Assembly (NCBI GenBank): GCA_937930265.1
Contig: CALGLI010000329.1
Span: 1 to 11,620 of the forward strand
Direction: 5' to 3'
DNA from: an uncultured Veillonella sp.
GTDB taxonomy: Bacteria > Bacillota > Negativicutes > Veillonellales > Veillonellaceae
DNA length: 11,620 nt
Shown here: piece by piece, positions 5,907 through 11,562 of the stretch
Layout: each line of letters starts with the position of its first letter
Numbering within the stretch: the stretch's first letter is position 1
Notes under the pieces: generated by a model
The model's input: the letters and a program-made list of their open reading frames with translations, nothing else
Database searches by the model: none
What the model was told of the DNA's origin: nothing
Position numbers and translations under genes: made by a program

Positions 5907-6785
5907 CTATGGCAATAATTCAATGGCTTTGCGTAACTCACGCAATTCCTTGTGTGTATAAACTTTTGTAGTTATATCACCATGTTTATGCCCAAGAATA
6001 GCACGAATAGCAGTAGGTGATGCACCATACTTATCTAGTAGAGTAGCTAATGTATGGCGGCAGTCATGAGTTGAATGGGAACAGTTGATAACTGTCATTA
6101 CTGATTTAAACTGCTTGCTAAATTGAGCATAAGAAACAGGTAATATTTTATCTGATGTATTGTGATATAAGGTTGTAACTATTGGCAATATTCGATTATG
6201 AATAGGGATTAGACGATTACGGCCAGCCTCAGTTTTGGATTGACGAATTATAAGGCATCTAGTTCGGAGGTTAATATCGTTCTTGCGTAATGATAACAAT
6301 TCGCCACATCGCATTCCTGTATATAGGAGCATTAAAATGCCATATGTATCGGCAGTATCAAGACACCACAATCGGTTAATTTGTTGACGAGTGAATGGCT
6401 TATGGGGATACACGCTAACATCATGGCCAAGGTTTAGAAATGGAGTGTAATCCTTAATATCAATATCATTAACAATTGCATATTTCGATAATAATGAAAG
6501 TAATGTGCGGACCTTTTTTGCAGATGCATAAGAAAGGCCGTTATCTCTCATGTTATCAATAACGCATTGCATATCAGAGTATTTGATTAAGTTAATAGGC
6601 ATATTAGCAATTGATTGAATATGATCATAGGCAATGCGATATGATTCAATGGCTGATTTACTCACAATCTCAATGCGAGTAGGCAGCCATTTTTCGTACA
6701 AACTTTTAAACGTTTCGACACACGCACTTTTGCGGTGCATGCGAAGATACGCATTTCTTGGGTAGTGCTTAATAGTGCTATTCAT
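5907..6785 (-). CDS. Tyrosine recombinase, probable tail-fibre invertase
   Basis: A 292-residue phage-integrase-family enzyme. Residues ~22-115 look like the helical SAM-like core-binding domain (FKSLYEKWLPTRIE, later KKVRTLLSLLSKYAI). The catalytic domain follows with all expected residues: Arg159 in YTGMRCGELL, Lys184 in RQSKTEAGRNR, His240 and Arg243 in THDCRHTLATLL, His266 in AILGHKHGD and the nucleophile Tyr276 in KVYTHKEL. It therefore looks active. It begins at ATG 6785 with GAAAGGAT as ribosome site and ends two bases from the outermost site of the array. Its strand is opposite to the late operon that surrounds it. An attachment-site integrase role is possible, but abutment to seven site copies makes DNA inversion the better guess. 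Confidence 0.88.
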   Translation of the reverse strand: MNSTIKHYPRNAYLRMHRKSACVETFKSLYEKWLPTRIEIVSKSAIESYRIAYDHIQSIANMPINLIKYSDMQCVIDNMRDNGLSYASAKKVRTLLSLLSKYAIVNDIDIKDYTPFLNLGHDVSVYPHKPFTRQQINRLWCLDTADTYGILMLLYTGMRCGELLSLRKNDINLRTRCLIIRQSKTEAGRNRLIPIHNRILPIVTTLYHNTSDKILPVSYAQFSKQFKSVMTVINCSHSTHDCRHTLATLLDKYGASPTAIRAILGHKHGDITTKVYTHKELRELRKAIELLP

Positions 6786-6817
6786 TGTTATATCCTTTCA
6801 TTAATTAGGAGGTATAT

Positions 6818-7219
6818 ATGAATAATTATATCCATGTACTTGATGCGGAAGGAAAACGCATTACATCAATTGTAGATAATATGTTAGAACCAGTAGGAGA
6901 AGAAACATTGCTGAAACAAGCAAAGGAACAGTATCCTACTGCTAATAGTTATATATATGGTGATGATGCTATGCTTGATGAATTTTTAAATGGCAAAGCA
7001 TATGTAAATGGTACATTCGTTGATATTCCGTTACAGGAATATCAACCGACAAAATCGGAAAGTATTGCACAAATCCGTAAGTATTATGACGAACGATTTG
7101 CAACGCTAGACCAAGCGTTACTACGCAGACGGTTGGCTAATGTGCCATATGATGATTTACAAGCACAATTTAAGAAACTCAATGCCGAAATGGTAGCTAA
7201 GATCAAGGAGGTCAAATAA
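6818..7219 (+). CDS. Small late protein, possibly tail-fibre assembly or chaperone
   Basis: A 133-residue soluble protein with a strong AGGAGG ribosome site. The N-terminal half (YIHVLDAEGKRITSIVD, then YIYGDDAMLDEFLNGKAYVNGTFVDIP) looks like the small beta-rich domain seen in proteins encoded after tail fibres. The C-terminal part (SIAQIRKYYDERFATLDQALLRRR, then DDLQAQFKKLNAEMVAKIKEV) is helical and charged, as in several fibre-associated or XkdW-like proteins. I do not recognise a specific family. By position, the first late gene after the switch array, it may help fold or attach the fibre whichever tip is present. Its stop TAA overlaps the ATG of the next gene. Confidence 0.5.
   Translation: MNNYIHVLDAEGKRITSIVDNMLEPVGEETLLKQAKEQYPTANSYIYGDDAMLDEFLNGKAYVNGTFVDIPLQEYQPTKSESIAQIRKYYDERFATLDQALLRRRLANVPYDDLQAQFKKLNAEMVAKIKEVK
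6825..6830 (-). promoter_or_regulatory. Candidate -10 element for the recombinase gene
   Basis: The minus strand reads TATAAT 40 bases before the recombinase ATG, within the start of the divergent gene. No good -35 is seen at the right distance, so this is weak. The 32-base gap between the two divergent starts (6786-6817) mainly holds the two ribosome sites. Confidence 0.25.
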
Positions 7220-7359
7220 TGGATAACTACGAAATCAAATCTGATGTACCAGTGATGCACTTTTGTGAATACTGTTGGGCGACTTTGAACGAAGATGGTA
7301 CATGTCCAACAGAAGGATGTGTGCACAATGATTTAATGGATTTAGATGAAGAACCATAA
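7219..7359 (+). CDS. 46-residue zinc-ribbon-like protein
   Basis: Short gene with an AAGGAGG ribosome site, ATG overlapping the previous TAA by one base. The protein has cysteines at 16, 19, 29 and 34 (FCEYCW ... TCPTEGC) plus His36, an arrangement that fits a small zinc knuckle, and an acidic end DLDEEP. Function unknown. Similar small Cys-rich proteins are common between tail fibre and lysis genes. The coding potential is supported by the spacing, the ribosome site and the paired cysteines. Confidence 0.7.
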   Translation: MDNYEIKSDVPVMHFCEYCWATLNEDGTCPTEGCVHNDLMDLDEEP

Positions 7360-7371
7360 GGGCGGGAGTGA

Positions 7372-7923
7372 ATGGATATTATTAATGATATTTTAATCAT
7401 GCTCATAAGTGGGGTATCGCATGAACATTTAGTCAGTATGGGAGTAGTGATTATACTAACTACTACATTGTTATTTGTGGACACAATTCAGCGAATTGCT
7501 GCAGAAGTGTTGCGATATAACAAGGATAATCACAGGCCTAATAATCCTGTTACGCTACTAACAACGCTAACATGGTATGGTTGGGGAAAAGGTAGGTATA
7601 TTGATAAAAACACAGGTGAACGGCGTAGATATTTAATGAGTGAGCGACTTAGAGGTGATTTGCTTAAAAAGCTATGTGTACAGTACCCAGCATGGATGAT
7701 ACTATCCATTGTATTTATTTCATTACCTGATATTCCTATTCCAAACACCGATTTATTCTTAGACCGTATATTCTCTTATGCATTTATGCTGATACCATTC
7801 TTCGCAGAGTGTTGGTCGATTATAGAAAATCTACGTGAAATGGTTGAAGATGACCTAATCGACATCGGTAAGATATTTCAATATACGATTGAAATTATAA
7901 AAGCATGGAGGGGTAATGGATAA
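7372..7923 (+). CDS. Putative holin (phage holin family), membrane protein
   Basis: A 183-residue protein with likely membrane segments at about residues 21-40 (MGVVIILTTTLLFVDTI), 106-122 (PAWMILSIVFISLP) and 133-150 (FSYAFMLIPFFAEC), separated by a basic loop with TGERRRYLMSERLRG. The size and pattern resemble the toxin-secretion/lysis holin family (PF05105 type). Position immediately before the second holin-like protein and an amidase fits a role in timed permeabilisation of the inner membrane. GGGCGGGAG precedes the ATG. It overlaps the next gene by 8 bases. Exact family is not certain. Confidence 0.65.
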   Translation: MDIINDILIMLISGVSHEHLVSMGVVIILTTTLLFVDTIQRIAAEVLRYNKDNHRPNNPVTLLTTLTWYGWGKGRYIDKNTGERRRYLMSERLRGDLLKKLCVQYPAWMILSIVFISLPDIPIPNTDLFLDRIFSYAFMLIPFFAECWSIIENLREMVEDDLIDIGKIFQYTIEIIKAWRGNG

Positions 7924-8308
7924 GTTAGCTATCATTAATCGCATAAAGCGGTCATATCAGTCCATTCGAATAGCCGGCATAAGGCCAACTGGTGTATTAG
8001 CAACGAGGGCATTAGTCCTTGTCATGCTAGTACCGATGATATTAGTCGTTGCCCAGTATGCGCTATCAACGATTAGAGGTTATGTGTCACCTGAAGCGAA
8101 TCAGCTTATCGATAAGGGTGTATTAATTATTGACCATATTAACGTTCCGTCGGTACTTATGGCCATCGTAGGCTTGTGTGGCATGTTCATCGATAAGAAC
8201 CATAACGGGATACCAGATAAGTTAGAGGAGCCTAATACGTTGCCTATGAACAGACATGGCATACAACAATTAGCAGATGACGTTAACCATGATGAGAGGG
8301 GGAAATAA
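7916..8308 (+). CDS. Second holin-like membrane protein with a Ca-binding-like loop
   Basis: A 130-residue protein with hydrophobic segments at about residues 32-51 (RALVLVMLVPMILVVAQYAL) and 77-92 (VPSVLMAIVGLCGMFI). Just after the second is DKNHNGIPDKLE (residues 93-104), which looks like a short DxNxNGxxD calcium-binding loop such as is often seen at the end of small phage holins. The rest is polar, ending NHDERGK. It overlaps the upstream gene and its TAA directly abuts the endolysin ATG. Either it is the holin and the upstream gene an accessory protein, or the two act together as holin and antiholin. Confidence 0.6.
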   Translation: MDKLAIINRIKRSYQSIRIAGIRPTGVLATRALVLVMLVPMILVVAQYALSTIRGYVSPEANQLIDKGVLIIDHINVPSVLMAIVGLCGMFIDKNHNGIPDKLEEPNTLPMNRHGIQQLADDVNHDERGK

Positions 8309-8884
8309 ATGTTTCGACAAATTACAATGGACGAGTTAAAAGACCTAGCGCTAGACGCGTACGGCAAAATTGAAAAGGCATACCTGCATTGGACAGGCGT
8401 CAAAGGTGGTAAGCACTTCAAGGATTACCATATCAACATCGATAGAAAGGGCGCGATGTGGACAGATATGGAGGCCTTAACAGATTATAAGGAACACACA
8501 TACATGCGTAACAGTAACGCCGTAGGCATAGCTATTGAGGCATGTTGGGATGCAGTCAGTGAAAATAATCTAGGTAGTGAACCACCTACAACAGCACAGT
8601 TAACTACTATGACACAAATTATGGCAGTGCTCACTATTAACGCTGGTGTACCACTTGATATACAACATCAAATGACACACGCCGAGGCGGCCGATAATAA
8701 GGACGGACTAGACCTCTATTATTTAGATCCGACGGGATACCCTAATAATACTTATGGCCCAGACTCTAACGTTGACCGATGGGACCTCTTAGTGTGCCAT
8801 GCAGGTGATGAACGATGGAGCGGTGGGGACTGGTTACGTGGCACCGCTCGATGGTGGGGCGCACAGTGGGGTAGTAATATTTAG
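8309..8884 (+). CDS. Endolysin, N-acetylmuramoyl-L-alanine amidase (PGRP-like amidase_2 type)
   Basis: A 191-residue lysin. The N-terminal part reads AYLHWTGVKGGKHFKDYHINI, typical of the amidase_2 fold: His27 is the likely first zinc ligand and His41 a nearby one. His124 in MTHAEAA is likely the second metal ligand, with Glu126 next to it. The region VDRWDLLV near the end is also typical of the family. There is no signal peptide, so it would depend on the holins for release. It ends without a separate cell-wall-binding domain, as is common for phages of outer-membrane hosts. AGAGGGGGAAATAA precedes the ATG. Confidence 0.85.
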   Translation: MFRQITMDELKDLALDAYGKIEKAYLHWTGVKGGKHFKDYHINIDRKGAMWTDMEALTDYKEHTYMRNSNAVGIAIEACWDAVSENNLGSEPPTTAQLTTMTQIMAVLTINAGVPLDIQHQMTHAEAADNKDGLDLYYLDPTGYPNNTYGPDSNVDRWDLLVCHAGDERWSGGDWLRGTARWWGAQWGSNI

Positions 8885-8896
8885 GAAGGAGTTACC

Positions 8897-9358
8897 ATGT
8901 ATGAAACTATCAAGAACAAAATTGTATCTACGTTTACTATTAAGCGCGTTATTCTTGGTGTGCTTAGCATTCTTCTCATCGGTTTCGCATGCAGCCTCAT
9001 CAGAGGATACCTCGACACAAGAGCCGACTATCAGCGTACCCGTGAGCAGTTGGAACGAACTCAAAGGGCGCTTGATGCAAGCCGAAAGCTCAATCAACAA
9101 CTCCGAGAAAGCATTGCAACAAGCCAACAGCTTAACCGCGACGCAGGGAACAGCATTAACAGAATTGAAGATTATCAACGAAGAACGGACGAAGGAATTG
9201 AACGCGCTCAAAACAATCAACGAGAAACAGGGGCAAGAATTAACGAAAGCCTCCAATCTCTTGACGACGCAAGAAGCGAAATTGGACGAAGCTTCGACGT
9301 CATTAGACGAATTGAAAGAGCAAATCAAACGCAACAAACTAACAGAACAGCGCCTTAA
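8897..9358 (+). CDS. Inner-membrane spanin-like (Rz-like) coiled-coil protein
   Basis: A 153-residue protein with one N-terminal membrane segment at about residues 18-36 (VILGVLSILLIGFACSLI), preceded by Lys/Arg and followed by a long, charged Gln/Arg/Glu-rich helical region (residues 42-145) with clear heptad character. This is the plan of Rz-type inner-membrane spanins, which link inner and outer membranes in the final lysis step. It lies right after the endolysin, behind GGAAGGAG. A second gene begins four bases downstream in another frame and covers this one completely. No lipobox is visible. No sequence-level match to a known Rz is claimed; the assignment is by architecture and place. 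Confidence 0.65.
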   Translation: MYETIKNKIVSTFTIKRVILGVLSILLIGFACSLIRGYLDTRADYQRTREQLERTQRALDASRKLNQQLRESIATSQQLNRDAGNSINRIEDYQRRTDEGIERAQNNQRETGARINESLQSLDDARSEIGRSFDVIRRIERANQTQQTNRTAP

Positions 9359-9425
9359 AAGACAACGTGATACATGGGCTGTGGTAAGCGGTGTATTTGG
9401 ATTAGCAGGTGCAATTCGTCGATGA
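8901..9425 (+). CDS. Exported coiled-coil protein overlapping the spanin gene, candidate spanin partner
   Basis: A 174-residue protein read in the +1 frame relative to the spanin-like gene; the two ATG codons are four bases apart (ATGTATG) and share the same ribosome site. It starts with a good Sec signal peptide (KLYLRLLLSALFLVCLAFFSSVSHA, likely cut after Ala31). It continues as a Ser/Thr/Gln-rich then charged coiled coil (residues ~50-155) and ends with a short hydrophobic stretch, WAVVSGVFGLAGAIRR, and then the stop. A longer frame exists upstream (to 8799) but lies inside the endolysin gene and has no ribosome site. A classical lipobox for an outer-membrane lipoprotein is missing. It may be the partner of the inner spanin; that is an inference. 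Confidence 0.6.
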   Translation: MKLSRTKLYLRLLLSALFLVCLAFFSSVSHAASSEDTSTQEPTISVPVSSWNELKGRLMQAESSINNSEKALQQANSLTATQGTALTELKIINEERTKELNALKTINEKQGQELTKASNLLTTQEAKLDEASTSLDELKEQIKRNKLTEQRLKRQRDTWAVVSGVFGLAGAIRR

Positions 9426-9452
9426 CTGAGAGGTGATCCATATATCTCCATA

Positions 9453-9500
9453 GCGTGTAATGGTGGATACACGCAACCTGTTCCAAATAGGAACAAGTTG
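9453..9500 (+). other. Two adjoining hairpins after the lysis genes
   Basis: The first pairs GCGTGTA with TACACGC (9453-9459 with 9468-9474). The second pairs CAAC-TGTTCC with GGAACA-GTTG (9474-9500) around an AAATA loop. There is no run of T, so these are not simple terminators. They may protect the 3' end of the late transcript or slow polymerase before the terminator at 9538. Confidence 0.45.
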
Positions 9501-9537
9501 TAAAGCAATTATTTATAACTGAATAGCATAATAAATA

Positions 9538-9580
9538 GCCTATCAGCTTAGAATAACATCTAGGTTGATAGGCCTTTTTT
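9538..9580 (+). terminator. Intrinsic terminator of the late/lysis operon
   Basis: GCCTATCA-GCTTAGA pairs with TCTAGGT-TGATAGGC (two G-U positions) around ATAACA and is followed by CTTTTTT. This is a strong rho-independent terminator about 110 bases after the last lysis gene. Confidence 0.85.
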
Positions 9581-9590
9581 GTTTGCAAAA

Positions 9591-9599
9591 TGATATAAT
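9591..9599 (+). promoter_or_regulatory. Candidate extended -10 promoter for the gene at 9677
   Basis: TGATATAAT is a perfect extended -10 (TGnTATAAT), 78 bases before the ATG. No matching -35 is seen 17 bases upstream, where the terminator lies; a second TATAAT is at 9603-9608. Confidence 0.4.
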
Positions 9600-9676
9600 A
9601 AATATAATAGGTAAGAAATTATTAAAAGCGGATGCTGATATATTGGTGAAATGGATAGAGAGGATGGGAGTAGAAA

Positions 9677-9901
9677 ATGAACGGCAAAATAGAAATACAG
9701 TCAATAAAATCTGAGCAACGTAGAAAATTTATAAAAGATTTAAAATTAGGCATGCGAGAATTAATAGGGAAACCTATAAATAAAAAGTCAAAAATTGATT
9801 TTTCAAATATTATAAAAGAGACAATGAAAAAGAATGAATTAACTATAATATTTGATGAGGAGGGAAACGCAGTAATACCTAGTAAATTTATTCGAAAATG
9901 A
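9677..9901 (+). CDS. Unknown 74-residue basic protein
   Basis: Small, Lys-rich protein with GGGAG six bases before the ATG; a TAG immediately upstream in frame fixes the start. The sequence has a helical charged first half (EQRRKFIKDLKLGMRELIG) and ends with a short strand-like stretch (ELTIIFDEEGNAVIPSKFI). I recognise no family. It lies between two terminators together with the next gene, is AT-rich like it, and both look like a phage accessory (moron-type) module, possibly expressed from the prophage. The neighbour begins after about 35 bases. Confidence 0.5.
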   Translation: MNGKIEIQSIKSEQRRKFIKDLKLGMRELIGKPINKKSKIDFSNIIKETMKKNELTIIFDEEGNAVIPSKFIRK

Positions 9902-9936
9902 TATAGGGAATGAGTAAATTAGGAGGGGGATATAAT

Positions 9937-10464
9937 ATGGACTGCATGGATATAGCAAAAGCAATGGTAAAGAATAGAGTGTTTGACATTAACTATTCTA
10001 TTGATACTAGTTGTGATGGTGGTATAAATACGCATACTATCAAACTGTACTATGAAATATATGATTTTGCAAAACATTTTTACGAACAACATTTATATCA
10101 AGTATTAACACCTACATTATATAATGATTTGTTATTGGGAATTGAAAAAATCGCAAATGATTATAACTGCAATATATCATTCGATATTGAGGATAATTTA
10201 CTTAATGTAATTATTCAACAATCTGAATTAAAAGTTGCAATGGAGATTGGTGATAAATATAACAAAAACAATGAAAAGAATAAAAAGAAAAATAAGAATT
10301 ATCAATATCACAAAAAACGTTTGAGTGATGATGACGAAAAATACTTGAGAGAATGTTGCACTCATATTGATGTAGAAAAAATGGTTAAATGGGTTAATAA
10401 GAAGATGGATGAAGAATTTAATAAAGGATATAATGCAGGAGCTGATTATTATATGAATTATTAA
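9937..10464 (+). CDS. Unknown 175-residue protein with Lys/Asn-rich middle
   Basis: AGGAGG ten bases before ATG 9937 sets the start; an earlier in-frame ATG at 9910 would add nine residues but would place that ribosome site inside the gene. The protein starts MDCMDIAKAMVKNRVFDI, has a mixed alpha/beta part (TIKLYYEIYDFAKHFYEQHL, ISFDIEDNLLNVIIQ), then a low-complexity basic stretch of Lys and Asn (about residues 110-128). It ends in an acidic helix with YNAGADYYMNY. No family is recognised and no membrane segment is seen. It is followed by a terminator and is probably co-transcribed with the small gene upstream as an accessory pair. Confidence 0.6.
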   Translation: MDCMDIAKAMVKNRVFDINYSIDTSCDGGINTHTIKLYYEIYDFAKHFYEQHLYQVLTPTLYNDLLLGIEKIANDYNCNISFDIEDNLLNVIIQQSELKVAMEIGDKYNKNNEKNKKKNKNYQYHKKRLSDDDEKYLRECCTHIDVEKMVKWVNKKMDEEFNKGYNAGADYYMNY

Positions 10465-10473
10465 TTCAATCAC

Positions 10474-10522
10474 AAGCCTACTAGCTTAGATGAAATTCTT
10501 TGTTAGTAGGCCTTATTTTTTT
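10474..10522 (+). terminator. Intrinsic terminator after the accessory pair
   Basis: GCCTACTA pairs with TAGTAGGC around a loop of about 20 bases, followed by CTTATTTTTTT. The 5' arm reads GCCTACTAGCTTAGA, close to the 5' arm of the terminator at 9538 (GCCTATCAGCTTAGA). Confidence 0.8.
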
Positions 10523-10543
10523 ACTAAAAAAAGAAAAAAATGC

Positions 10544-10572
10544 TTGCAATATCACTCATTGAGTGATATACT
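10544..10572 (+). promoter_or_regulatory. Sigma-70-type promoter of the unknown/XRE operon
   Basis: TTGCAA (10544-10549) and TATACT (10567-10572) are separated by exactly 17 bases. The start of transcription would fall near 10580, leaving a leader of about 48 bases with AAGGAG before the ATG at 10628. Confidence 0.75.
10549..10569. promoter_or_regulatory. Palindromic operator within the promoter spacer
   Basis: Perfect inverted repeat of 10-base arms (ATATCACTCA and TGAGTGATAT) around one central T. It fills the spacer and overlaps both promoter elements, so a bound protein would block polymerase. The XRE regulator encoded in the same operon is the natural candidate, giving autorepression. 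Confidence 0.75.
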
Positions 10573-10627
10573 TAAATCAAGGTAAGGGATATAAACCTAG
10601 TTAGTATATGTTACAAGGAGAAATAAA

Positions 10628-10933
10628 ATGGAAGCAATCAAAACTTATGCAGAACTCACAGAATTAGAAATCAAAAAATTAAGAGTGCCAGCTGGTACTG
10701 TTGTAGAAGATTATAAAAACTTTTCTGTTTGTTATAACAAAAAAGGGGAATTAATTAGAGTTTCTGTTGGTGAATTTAGTGATAGAAAAAGCGAACAAGT
10801 AAAAGAAGAATGGAACAAGCCAGACGCTATGGACTATGCACTTGTAAAAGCTGGTAAAACTCAACCAAGACAAATGAAAGTATTTACTACAGAGCAAAGA
10901 AAGGCTATCCGTGAAACATGGTTAAAGAAATAA
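10628..10933 (+). CDS. Unknown 101-residue protein, first gene of the XRE operon
   Basis: A small soluble protein behind AAGGAG and a strong promoter with operator. The N-terminal part is KTYAELTELEIKKLRVPAG, then two strand-like stretches (NFSVCYNKKGELIRVSVGEF), then a charged, basic end (QPRQMKVFTTEQRKAIRETWLKK). I recognise no family or catalytic motif. It overlaps by 16 bases with an HTH regulator, an arrangement seen in toxin-antitoxin and phage-control operons. It could be a toxin, an antirepressor or a small phage-control protein; the sequence does not decide. Confidence 0.6.
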   Translation: MEAIKTYAELTELEIKKLRVPAGTVVEDYKNFSVCYNKKGELIRVSVGEFSDRKSEQVKEEWNKPDAMDYALVKAGKTQPRQMKVFTTEQRKAIRETWLKK

Positions 10934-11346
10934 ACAAAATTAAAGAGGCCAGATTAAATGCTGGCCTCACACAAGCTAAAATGTCAGATGTTTTTAAAAT
11001 TCCTAAACGAACCATAGAAAACTGGGAAACTGGAAATAGAAAACCACCTAAATGGGCTGAAATGTTAGTTGTTGAAAAACTAAAGGAAATGCGTGAGGAT
11101 ATTATAGAATTACTAATCAATAATACAGTAACGAAATGTATGATTGTTAATGAATTACCAAATTGGAATCCTAGCATAGATCATTATGAAGAAGTAACAC
11201 GTAATGCAACTGATATAAGAGGTAATGAATACAAAGTAACAAAAGTCGTATATGCTAATGGAAACAGTGAACACATGGCTGAACGCTTATTTGATTTAAG
11301 TGATGATAAAGAATTTAGCGAATTAGCGGCAAATATTTACATTTAA
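10918..11346 (+). CDS. XRE-family helix-turn-helix regulator
   Basis: A 142-residue protein. Residues 5-42 form a typical HTH_3-like domain: INKIKEARLNAGLTQAKM, then SDVFKIPKRTIENWETGNR with recognition helix PKRTIENWE. It continues with PPKWAEMLVVEKLKEMRED, a pattern common to small HTH proteins that sit in two-gene modules. The C-terminal ~70 residues (SIDHYEEVTRNATDIRGNEYKVTKVVYANGN) are of unknown fold. It starts inside the upstream gene (16-base overlap) and probably represses the operon through the palindrome at 10549-10569. It could be an antitoxin-type regulator or a phage repressor-like protein. Confidence 0.75.
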   Translation: MVKEINKIKEARLNAGLTQAKMSDVFKIPKRTIENWETGNRKPPKWAEMLVVEKLKEMREDIIELLINNTVTKCMIVNELPNWNPSIDHYEEVTRNATDIRGNEYKVTKVVYANGNSEHMAERLFDLSDDKEFSELAANIYI

Positions 11347-11413
11347 TAAAAGAAAAAACGTTTGCCCCTTATTTGCCCCTCTTTGAAATGTAGAACTTGA
11401 ATAACATAGTAGT

Positions 11414-11459
11414 GGTGCGGAGTATTGAGTATAAACCCTCAATCCGCACCATTCTTATT
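11414..11459 (+). terminator. Hairpin with weak T tract after the XRE gene
   Basis: GGTGCGG and ATTGAG pair with CTCAAT and CCGCACC, with a three-base AGT bulge on one side; ATTCTTATT follows. A likely terminator for the XRE operon, about 70 bases past its stop. Confidence 0.6.
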
Positions 11460-11473
11460 GACTATTTAACAGA

Positions 11474-11562
11474 TTGTAACGAATTGTAACAAACTGTAAC
11501 AGATAAAGCATTTACAAGTATATTTGAAAGATAAAGAGTAACAAATTGTAACGCATTGTAAC
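11474..11562 (+). repeat. Iterated TTGTAAC repeats in steps of 10 bases
   Basis: TTGTAAC at 11474 and 11484, CTGTAAC at 11494, GAGTAAC at 11536, then TTGTAAC at 11546 and 11556. The steps within each group are exactly 10 bases, so the copies lie on one face of the helix. This suggests cooperative protein binding, e.g. a directionality factor or integrase, or iterons. Confidence 0.65.

Noticed and set aside
8834..9508. A 224-codon minus-strand frame
   Set aside because: It is antisense to the two overlapping spanin-like genes; its length is a by-product of that dual-coding stretch, and the protein is Ser/Cys/Leu-rich without sensible domains.
9583..9714. Short open frame encoding a segment with KADADILVKWIERMGVENER
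   Set aside because: It looks protein-like but has no usable start with ribosome site, covers the promoter candidate and overlaps the next gene; at most a decayed remnant.
11414..11453. tRNA 3' end or tRNA-based attachment core (ends CCGCACCA)
   Set aside because: No T-arm or anticodon arm can be folded; the sequence is fully explained by one long hairpin.
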